25,718 nucleotides of DNA from a virus. The notes under the pieces are model-generated. The model was not told the origin of the DNA. It did no database searches and worked only from the letters and a program-made list of their open reading frames with translations. The stretch lies in IMG/VR virus record IMGVR_UViG_3300037089_001002, positions 1 to 25,718 of that record; one strand, given 5' to 3'. Each line of letters begins with the position of its first letter. The stretch's first letter is position 1. Made by a program: the position numbers and the translations under genes. Of this stretch, positions 1 through 6,544 are shown in pieces.

Positions 1-1731
1 GCCAGTCTCACCGGAACAGAATAACCGTATCTGTATTTGCGAAGTACCTGCTGGAGCAGCTTGCGTAATAACTTGAACTCGCTGCCATGAACCGATAGTA
101 GCAGTAGTCGCCGCTGGGATTGAATTAGAGATGAATGCACCAGAGGCGTCCTGGAATTGCACCACAAGGTTAAATGTGCCGACACAGGCTCCATTGCCGA
201 ACACATCTACCCGAGCGAACACGCCAGTTCCGGGAGTAAATATATGAGGGATTACTTCGCGTATGGCCCCAGTATGCGAAGTTGGATCAGGATAGATCAC
301 ACAAGCGTTGAGTCCCGAGAATACTGGTACTCCCGAACCAACCCCACCGACGAAGGGTGTTGGTCCGAAGTAAGAATTCCATGCCGAGAACCCCTGCTCA
401 AACGACGGGTTGAGCACCATGTTGCTGAGGTCCGAGGTGTTCAACCCGAGCCCACCAGACTTCAGCACCAAGCTAGGGTCTAGCGTGGCCGGGTCCGTCA
501 TGTTCAGCGGAATCAACCCCGCCGGAAGCGTGCCGAAGTTGAGTTGGATGACGCTTCCTTGCGCGGTGCTGCTGGCCGTGTTGCTTCCTGCCCAATCGCC
601 TGGGTTGGTCGATAGCCGGTTGACCGTGACGCATTGGATTTGCAGGTAGTGGTGGGTATCTGATGCGGCGCGATAGGCGATTTCCAGGACGCCCCCGTAC
701 ACGTCGGTATCGGCGTATCGGGTGGTGCCGCCAGGAGACGCTATTTGCGACTCAAACCACTCTCTCCAAGAGCCCTTGGCATCGGACGCGGGATTCCCGG
801 CGGAATCCGTCTCGCGGACGTAGAATTTGACAAGCCACGATGGGTCAGTCGGGTCCACCCATGACAGGCTCATAAGTTCCGCCCACTGCCAGCCCGACGT
901 TTTATCGACCATGGAGGTGATCGATCCCGCTGTGATCGAGGTAACCGTCCCGCCTGCCGGCGCGGGGATTCCCGCCATGCTGAATCCCGCCGAGGCCACC
1001 GCGCCCAGCGCCGCTAGGTCCGAGGCGGAGTACTCTAACGATCCGTCGTAAGGAACGGCCCCCGCGGCGCAATACACGTGCCAGGTGGCGGCGGCGGCTG
1101 GGACCAGACGGCTGGTGGTGATTACCTGCGAACTGCCCGCCATCACGGTCCATCCCACGCACGTGTACTTGGTGATGTCCTTGGCGCTCGGCAGCCAGGA
1201 CGTCACGTTCTGCGGATAGATGCCACCGCCCAGCATCGGGGTCCAATTGATGACGGCGGAAACCGAGCGATTGGAATCCACCGTCCGGGTGCCGGAGTCG
1301 GACGCAGAGAAACCGGCGACCACCACGGAGGCCGCGACGGTAACGGTGCACGTCGTCGGGCTACCCGTCGCGATCCCCGCATCGTTTTTACAAACAAAGG
1401 TCAGGGTGAGGCTCTGAGATGCGCCGATCTGCCAGTTATCGCAAGGCCCCTTGAACGATGCCGTGGAGCCGATGAACGGCGCGTAGAGCGTTGGCAGCGT
1501 CTCAGTGTGGCCATCCGGCATGGTTGCCGAAATATCGATTTCTTTGAGATGGGAATAGTTAGGGTCCGAGGTCGGCAGGTTGATTCCACTGACGCTCTGC
1601 AACCCGAAGGCGGACCCGTTCCACTGCATGCCGTAATATGCGGAGCACGAGGCGCTGGTAATGTTCGGCGCATTCGGCGGCGGCGTGTAACCGCTGGAGC
1701 CCGCTGTCGAAAAAGTGACCCAGTTACCCAT
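1..1731 (-). CDS. Tail fibre / receptor-binding-like protein, partial (runs off left edge)
   Basis: Translating the minus strand from the ATG at 1731 gives 577 codons with no stop up to base 1, so the 3' end lies outside the window. The start overlaps the stop of the tail hub gene as TAATG, with a GGGTGG-type ribosome binding site upstream, so the two are coupled. The N-terminal half is Ser/Thr/Gly/Val-rich, predicted beta, and looks like Ig/Fn3-type tail domains. From about residue 437 a new domain begins with MVLNPSFEQGFSAW, and later has GSWQRVQV. These are typical of the CBM_4_9-like carbohydrate-binding fold found in phage receptor-binding proteins and glycanases. Position after the hub gene and this domain suggest host-surface binding. 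That is inference, since the catalytic or tip domain, if any, is beyond the edge. Confidence 0.75.
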   Translation of the reverse strand, partial: MGNWVTFSTAGSSGYTPPPNAPNITSASCSAYYGMQWNGSAFGLQSVSGINLPTSDPNYSHLKEIDISATMPDGHTETLPTLYAPFIGSTASFKGPCDNWQIGASQSLTLTFVCKNDAGIATGSPTTCTVTVAASVVVAGFSASDSGTRTVDSNRSVSAVINWTPMLGGGIYPQNVTSWLPSAKDITKYTCVGWTVMAGSSQVITTSRLVPAAAATWHVYCAAGAVPYDGSLEYSASDLAALGAVASAGFSMAGIPAPAGGTVTSITAGSITSMVDKTSGWQWAELMSLSWVDPTDPSWLVKFYVRETDSAGNPASDAKGSWREWFESQIASPGGTTRYADTDVYGGVLEIAYRAASDTHHYLQIQCVTVNRLSTNPGDWAGSNTASSTAQGSVIQLNFGTLPAGLIPLNMTDPATLDPSLVLKSGGLGLNTSDLSNMVLNPSFEQGFSAWNSYFGPTPFVGGVGSGVPVFSGLNACVIYPDPTSHTGAIREVIPHIFTPGTGVFARVDVFGNGACVGTFNLVVQFQDASGAFISNSIPAATTATIGSWQRVQVITQAAPAGTSQIQIRLFCSGETG

Positions 1732-4700
1732 TAGGAGCCCACCCCCGCCCACACTGGATTCGCCGCGGTGAGCACTTCCACGGTGGCACTCGATCCGTCG
1801 ATCGTGTCCGAAGTGCCGCCCGTCAACCCCGGCACCACGTGTACGTCATAGGTGCTACCCGCCGCCCGATTCACCACCACGAGCCCGCCGGCGTTCGGAC
1901 CCTCTGAAGGCAACGTGATCACCACCACGCGCGTGGTGGCCGACACGTTCACCGTCACATTGCCCGTCAGAATCGAGTAGTCCACATTGGCGGTCGGGTT
2001 TACCACGGCAAGCGTGGAACCGCTGGCGGCTGCCGTGTTTAGTTTCAGCCCGTGGTCGCTGTTGTTGGTGAGCGGCACGTAGCGCGTCGCGGACGTTCCG
2101 TAGGCGTTGGTGACCGCTCCGCCCACCGAAAGAACCTTGGTATCCGGCAGCACCCAAACGAAAGACCAGTCCGCGGCCGCGGCGGAGTTAACGAAGTCTA
2201 GCGGGAAGGTAGCCGTGCCTACCTGCTGCTGCACCATCCAGACCGAAGCTCCGTTCAGCGCCGTGTCCGGCGTGGTGGCGAGCTGCCCGCGCGTGATCGG
2301 GATGGTGGTCCCGCTCGGAGTTCCACACAGCACCACCTCGCGCCCGATCTGCAACAGCGTCCCCGCGACGATACCCGAAGCACTCGCGACGCTCATGCTG
2401 GTGGCACTCGTACTGGTAATGGCCGCCGCCAGCGTGGTTTGGATTACGGCCTCGATCACGTAATAAAACGTGAAGGTCCCGGACTGAATGGAGTAGGTGT
2501 TGGTCGGGTCCGAGAAGGTGAGCCCGTTCACTTCGATAGCGGTCGGAATCAGGTGGCTGGAATCGAGGGCAGCCACTTCGACCGTAAACGTGGGCGGCAC
2601 GCAGGCTCCCATGCCGATGTTCGGGCTGGCGCCGTGGGCAGGATCGGCGGCGTTGCCGTGCGAATCCAGGTACCAGGTGTCGTCGTGATAGTACCCGGCC
2701 AGGTCCACCGTTTCGAAGTTCTTGGACGGCTTGATTTCCGTGATGCGGACCATCTGCTCGGTGAGGCTGTATTTCGCGCTGTTGAGCGTGACGATGTCCC
2801 CGATGCGCAGCTTGCAGGCGCGAAACGAGGTTTTCCATTCCCACCACTCGGTGCCCCGCGTATCGCCGCTCGGGTTGCCGTGGTGGATCTTGTTCAGGCC
2901 GAGCCGCCCGCAGCGCAACGCGTGGTTGTAGCTGGCGATGCCTTCGGGATTGACTTGCAGGCCGCCAGGGATCTCACGTCCCACGCGGGCGATATCGTCG
3001 GAATCCACCAGCGAGAAGGAGCTGATGGCGTATTCCTGCGTCGGGTCCTGGAAGGGGAAGGTCACCCGGTTGGGCATCTGCGCCACCTGCTGCGGACGGC
3101 GCTTCAGGTTCCAGGAATTCGACTCGTCGAAGCGATAGGCCGTGTAGCCGTTATGCGTGCTTCCATCGCGCCAGATGCTGGTAATCGGCGTGGTGTTGTT
3201 GCTGCCATCGACCGGAGACGCCTGCTGCTCTGCCAGCGGGCCTTCCAGCCGGATGCCGATCAGCCCCGCGTTATCCACTGTCAGAAGCCCTGCAATCGAC
3301 TGCCGAAGCCCCCGCACGATATCGGCCGCGGAACGGCGCTGGCGGACCGCTACGGCACTGGTAAAGCGATTCTGGCTATAGCTGTTGCCCGATCCATCCG
3401 TGGTGGTCACGGTGGCGTTACAGATCGCGTCCGCCGCACTCATCATCGGGCCGCTGAGTTCGTCGGTTCCGATGCCGCACTGGTTAAGGATCGCCTGGAT
3501 GAGTCCTGGTGTCGGGCCGCCGCCGCTCTGCGTGATCTGGTTGTAGTAGAGCGTGCAGGAGCCGCCAGAGCCATAGGCCATCGACCCTTGGAGCGTGGCA
3601 TGGTCGTAGGGCAGTTCCAGCAGGCGCATGATCCAGGACCCGTTGGCCGCCGCCCAGGAGCATCCGGAGATGGTGATGGCTGAGCCGTCGCCGGGGTCGT
3701 AGGTTCCGAGGGTGCGTCCGAAGTGGATGATGATCGGGCTCGGGTTGCCGGAACTTCCGCCCTGCACGGAGGCAATGGAAATCGAGGACGGCGTTACCGA
3801 ACTGCCGCCCACCGAAGCCTGTCCCAGCACCTGAATGGTGGGCAGCGTCGAAGGATCGAGCACCGCCTTGGGCGCGCGGTATTCAATCACCGTCTGGCCG
3901 CCGTGCGGGTCGCTATTGCCGTGGGGGTCTACGTCCAGGTTCGGCGTGCCGTCGCGCGCCCCGTTGTTGCTGTAGCCCCAGAAATAGTCCTGGCCGCCCA
4001 GCGAAAGTTCCACGCCGTTAACGATCACCCGCGAGACGGCCACTTCGCCGATGCCCACTGCCGCTTCCCCGCGCGTGTAGTTGCCGTCCCCCCACTGGTT
4101 GATCGGGATGCAATTCATCCAGGCCATGCCACCCAGCCAGACCGGCCAGTATTCCTGATACTTGCCGCTGGTGTCGGCATTGAGCCAGGACGTGGTTTGC
4201 CCGGTGAGGTAGTTTTTCCCGCTATCGCTCAGGGTGGGTGAGAACGTCACCCCGCTGTATCGGGTGGGCCTGGTGCAGGTTTGCTTCGTGTAGGCGCACG
4301 GCGGGGCCGTGGTGAGGTCGCGCGTCTCTCCACACGGGTAGTAGAGGGAGCCCACGGTGTCGGCTTCCGCGCGCTGCGCGGTCGTGGTGGGGTTCACCCA
4401 GATGCACCGCACCTGGATAGGCGCCGTGGGCAGCATGAACTGCGAAAGGTTCAGCTTGCTCTGCGCGGAGACGGTGAGGTTCTTATCGTCGCTCGAAGGC
4501 TCATCGCACACGCCGACGAAGGGGACGAAGTTGTCCGTGCTGAAGGTTCCAGCGGACATGTCGGCCAGGGCGAAACGGAGGGTTAAGGATGCGCCCTTGA
4601 AGCCATGCCCGCGTTCGTAAGCTGCGAACAGACTGGCGGAGGGATCGGCCAGGACCAGCGTTACCGAGGGCACGCGGTCGATTCCCTGCTCGCTCAGAGA

Positions 4701-4874
4701 GGCCAGCCGGTCTATCTGCTGATCGTCGATCCGCGCGTCGTAGGCATGGCCGTTGAACGTGGCGGCAATCGAGGCGACGTAGAGGGTCGTTGAGTCTGGG
4801 AAGACAAAGTCGCAAAAAACAACCGGCCTTGGCGCTGCCGAAGATTCCTTCCCGCTGTTAATGGTAAAAGACAT
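1731..4874 (-). CDS. Phage tail hub / tip (baseplate-like) protein
   Basis: A protein of 1047 residues in the position of lambda gpJ-type central tail proteins, between the distal tail protein and the fibre. The N-terminal ~150 residues are a beta-rich domain. A Cys-rich stretch follows at about residues 178-200 (PCGETRDL, PCAYTKQTC, TRPTRYSG), resembling the Cys motifs of DUF2163/BR0599-type phage tail proteins. The middle (about 460-760) looks like a hub domain with a segment on metal- or fold-stabilising His/Trp residues, and the C-terminal ~250 residues are repetitive Thr/Ala/Val beta structure. The ATG at 4874 has AGGGAGG at 4889-4895, a 14-base spacer, longer than usual. The first ~18 codons are a diverged second copy of the stub at 5775-5828 (MSFDINTGK versus MSFTINSGK), so this 5' end was rebuilt when the HNH gene entered. 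The hub role is by position and domain style. Confidence 0.75.
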   Translation of the reverse strand: MSFTINSGKESSAAPRPVVFCDFVFPDSTTLYVASIAATFNGHAYDARIDDQQIDRLASLSEQGIDRVPSVTLVLADPSASLFAAYERGHGFKGASLTLRFALADMSAGTFSTDNFVPFVGVCDEPSSDDKNLTVSAQSKLNLSQFMLPTAPIQVRCIWVNPTTTAQRAEADTVGSLYYPCGETRDLTTAPPCAYTKQTCTRPTRYSGVTFSPTLSDSGKNYLTGQTTSWLNADTSGKYQEYWPVWLGGMAWMNCIPINQWGDGNYTRGEAAVGIGEVAVSRVIVNGVELSLGGQDYFWGYSNNGARDGTPNLDVDPHGNSDPHGGQTVIEYRAPKAVLDPSTLPTIQVLGQASVGGSSVTPSSISIASVQGGSSGNPSPIIIHFGRTLGTYDPGDGSAITISGCSWAAANGSWIMRLLELPYDHATLQGSMAYGSGGSCTLYYNQITQSGGGPTPGLIQAILNQCGIGTDELSGPMMSAADAICNATVTTTDGSGNSYSQNRFTSAVAVRQRRSAADIVRGLRQSIAGLLTVDNAGLIGIRLEGPLAEQQASPVDGSNNTTPITSIWRDGSTHNGYTAYRFDESNSWNLKRRPQQVAQMPNRVTFPFQDPTQEYAISSFSLVDSDDIARVGREIPGGLQVNPEGIASYNHALRCGRLGLNKIHHGNPSGDTRGTEWWEWKTSFRACKLRIGDIVTLNSAKYSLTEQMVRITEIKPSKNFETVDLAGYYHDDTWYLDSHGNAADPAHGASPNIGMGACVPPTFTVEVAALDSSHLIPTAIEVNGLTFSDPTNTYSIQSGTFTFYYVIEAVIQTTLAAAITSTSATSMSVASASGIVAGTLLQIGREVVLCGTPSGTTIPITRGQLATTPDTALNGASVWMVQQQVGTATFPLDFVNSAAAADWSFVWVLPDTKVLSVGGAVTNAYGTSATRYVPLTNNSDHGLKLNTAAASGSTLAVVNPTANVDYSILTGNVTVNVSATTRVVVITLPSEGPNAGGLVVVNRAAGSTYDVHVVPGLTGGTSDTIDGSSATVEVLTAANPVWAGVGS
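4821..4874 (-). repeat. Recoded copy B of the tail hub 5' end (functional start)
   Basis: Codons 1-18 of the functional hub gene. Aligned without gaps to 5775-5828, 13 of 18 residues and 36 of 54 bases are identical. Of the 12 identical residues other than Met, 8 use a different codon (for example AGC/TCT, TTC/TTT, CGG/AGG). The low GC continues for about ten more codons, to about 4790, before the gene returns to the composition of its neighbours. Confidence 0.8.
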
Positions 4875-4932
4875 AGGCTACGCGAATGCCTCCCTAGCCC
4901 ATGTTGCGGTACAATGAAGAAGCGGGCCGAGC

Positions 4933-4948
4933 CGATGTTCTAGCATCG
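4933..4948. repeat. Short inverted repeat in HNH leader
   Basis: CGATG and CATCG arms flank a six-base TTCTAG loop, 38 bases before the HNH start. It lies in the transcribed or promoter region of the HNH gene and upstream of the recoded hub start. A five-base stem is weak, so an operator or RNA hairpin is possible but so is chance. Confidence 0.25.
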
Positions 4949-4985
4949 ACGCAGCCCTAACCACCGATCTGAAAGGACAGACCGC

Positions 4986-5765
4986 ATGGCTGCAAACCAT
5001 CTTAGCCCAGCAACAAAGACGTGTCATAAGTGCGGGGCAGAAAAGTCCCTGGGCGAGTTCTACAAGAACACGTCCAGCAAGGACGGTAAGTGCCTCTGGT
5101 GCAAGCAATGCAGCCGAGAGAGCGCGAACCATTGGTTCAAAGCAAACCCCGAGCGGGCGAAGACTAAAGATAAAGCCTACAGAGTTGCCAATAAAGAGCG
5201 CGCCAATCAAGCCACGAAATCCTGGAGAGCAAAAAACCCGGAGAGCGTCAGAGCCATGAATAAGGCTGACCGGGCCGCCCACCCCAAGCCTATATCCGCT
5301 CAAAAGCGTAGATGGGCAGAAAGAAACCAGGAGTACGTGGCCGCCAAAGACCGGAAAGAATACCTCGCGAACGCGGAGCAGAAGAAGCGGAGCGCAAGAG
5401 AGTGGTATAAGAGCCACCCAACGGAGGCCCGCGAGCGCGCCGCAAGGTATTACGCAGAACATCGTGCGGAATTTATTGCCAAAGCGCTCGATTGGAATCG
5501 AAATCACCCCGAGAACAGAAACGCATGGCGCGAGGTGCGCCGTAAGGCGGATGGGAAGTTTACGGGATCTGATGTTCGCGCACTTTATGCGCAACAAAGC
5601 GGTCTCTGCGCAAACCCAAACTGCCAAAAGGCGTTGAACGGCAAATTTCACATCGATCACATAATCCCGATAAAAAAGGGAGGGGCGCATTGGCCGAGCA
5701 ATTTGCAACTGCTGTGCCAGCGTTGCAATCACCGCAAAGGCACGCGCATAGTAGTTGCGTGGTGA
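4986..5765 (+). CDS. HNH endonuclease with N-terminal zinc finger (probable homing endonuclease)
   Basis: The only gene on the plus strand. The 259-residue protein has three parts. Residues 13-42 form a C13-x2-C16 ... C39-x2-C42 zinc finger of the type often preceding HNH domains. Residues 45-190 are a long, Lys/Arg/Ala-rich helical linker with repeated NPE/HPE turns, likely DNA-contacting. Residues 205-252 are the HNH core, with structural cysteines C208, C213, C244 and C247, the D224-H225 pair, N239 and H249. All expected catalytic and zinc residues are present, so it is probably active. The start has AAAGGA at 4972-4977. Codon use and base composition are more AT-rich than the flanking genes, consistent with recent transfer. 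By family it nicks or cuts DNA. Its place inside the hub gene start suggests homing into that site in related phages. Confidence 0.9.
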   Translation: MAANHLSPATKTCHKCGAEKSLGEFYKNTSSKDGKCLWCKQCSRESANHWFKANPERAKTKDKAYRVANKERANQATKSWRAKNPESVRAMNKADRAAHPKPISAQKRRWAERNQEYVAAKDRKEYLANAEQKKRSAREWYKSHPTEARERAARYYAEHRAEFIAKALDWNRNHPENRNAWREVRRKADGKFTGSDVRALYAQQSGLCANPNCQKALNGKFHIDHIIPIKKGGAHWPSNLQLLCQRCNHRKGTRIVVAW

Positions 5766-5774
5766 CGGCAAACC

Positions 5775-5828
5775 CACCGGCCGTTGCGCCGCCGCCAGTT
5801 CCTTGCCGGTATTGATGTCGAAGCTCAT
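5775..5828 (-). pseudogene. Stub of the original tail hub gene 5' end (copy A)
   Basis: Starting at the ATG at 5828, the minus strand reads MSFDINTGKELAAAQRPV and then runs into antisense of the HNH gene. The ATG overlaps the TGA stop of the distal tail gene as ATGA, the coupling style used throughout the operon, so this is the ancestral start of the hub gene. Its codon use is GC-rich like the neighbours, whereas the rebuilt copy at 4874 is not. It is left as a translatable leader: the frame stays open for 316 codons, antisense to the HNH gene, up to a TAG at 4878-4880. Confidence 0.8.
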
Positions 5829-6544
5829 ACCAGTTGTTGAATCGTCCCCACGATGGAATTCTGATTCGGGCCAAGAATCCGCCAGTCGAGCGAATCCGCG
5901 CCAAACCGGCAATTCGCGTACCGGGTGCTGCTATCCGGGTCGGTGAAACCGAAGGACCGCCACTGGCCGCAAGCCAGCTTGAACATGCTCCAGATCGCCG
6001 CCGCTTCCGTGTCAGTCAACACAGCGCCGCCCACGGTCCAACTGCGCAATGAGGCCGCACGGCGCGGATAGGCATACCGTCCGCCTTCCGTGCGCACGCT
6101 GGCGGTATCGAAATTCCGGCCATATGTGTAGGGCCGCTGCATGCGCGCGCCCGTGCCCAACACCGGGAAGTCGCCCGGCATCGTTCCCGCATCCGCCACA
6201 CGAACCACCGTGGTCAGCTTCACCGTGCCCGCGACCACGTTGGGGTCGCTTTCCGTGAACTCCAGCGAGTCGGCGTCGAAGTAGAGCCCAGTGTACGTCG
6301 TGCCGCTGAACGTCAGACTGACCGACTGGTCGTAGCCACCCTGACTGGATTCGAACAGTGTGAGCAACGTGTCCCGCTGCGCCACGGACAAGTGAGGGTA
6401 AGGCAGGCTCCAGGATTCCACGCCGGTGCTCAGCATCCACCGCTGCTCCGTTCCGTTGACGCCTTGCGCGATGCCCGTCGAGAACTTCAGCGTCCGCACC
6501 ACGGGAGAGGCCCAGGCCGGGTTCGAGGTGGGGTAGGTGCTCAC
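5825..6544 (-). CDS. Distal tail (Dit-like) minor tail protein
   Basis: 239 residues, directly after the tape measure gene. The start is GTG at 6544 and overlaps the tape measure stop as GTGA. The protein looks like two related beta domains. Each has an LPYPHLS/LTDTE element, a short helix with F-x-x-x-x-G, an aromatic F-x-F/T segment, then Y-x-x-x-x-F-x-x-DSL followed by a strand ending in a Val-rich tail. The repeated elements lie at about residues 45-115 and 160-239. Such tandem domains are common in Dit/DUF2460-like proteins that join tail tube to hub. Function is inferred from position and fold style, not from a diagnostic motif. The stop overlaps the ancestral hub start. Confidence 0.65.
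   Translation of the reverse strand: MSTYPTSNPAWASPVVRTLKFSTGIAQGVNGTEQRWMLSTGVESWSLPYPHLSVAQRDTLLTLFESSQGGYDQSVSLTFSGTTYTGLYFDADSLEFTESDPNVVAGTVKLTTVVRVADAGTMPGDFPVLGTGARMQRPYTYGRNFDTASVRTEGGRYAYPRRAASLRSWTVGGAVLTDTEAAAIWSMFKLACGQWRSFGFTDPDSSTRYANCRFGADSLDWRILGPNQNSIVGTIQQLV

Larger units (their letters stand above)
4821..5774. mobile_element. HNH homing-endonuclease insertion splitting the tail hub gene 5' end
   Basis: Everything between the end of the stub (5775) and the point where the hub sequence resumes (about 4821) is extra relative to an uninterrupted hub gene. It contains an opposite-strand HNH gene, a 111-base spacer with the HNH ribosome binding site, and the recoded hub start. 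The two hub ATGs are 954 bases apart, a multiple of three. No terminal inverted repeats, transposase or intron-like splice structures were seen, so this is best read as a free-standing homing endonuclease cassette. Exact borders are uncertain by tens of bases because the two hub starts are diverged. Confidence 0.65.

Noticed and set aside
2439-3683. Plus-strand open frame of 414 codons over the tail hub gene
   Set aside because: Antisense of a strongly supported tail gene, no domain, no convincing start.
4887-4915. Sigma-70 promoter for the HNH gene with TACAAT at 4910
   Set aside because: The -35 position reads TGCCTC, a poor match, and there is no extended -10. A promoter is likely somewhere here but this one cannot be supported.
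4821-5774. Intein or group I/II intron in the tail hub gene
   Set aside because: The HNH gene is antisense to the hub gene, so an in-frame intein is impossible. The exon is rebuilt rather than split, and no splice-core sequence was seen.
4878-5912. A long minus-strand frame over the HNH gene as a real protein
   Set aside because: Apart from its first 18 codons after 5828 it is exact antisense of the HNH gene, and its translation is a hydrophobic low-meaning sequence. The stub and its coupling role are kept; a functional long protein is not.
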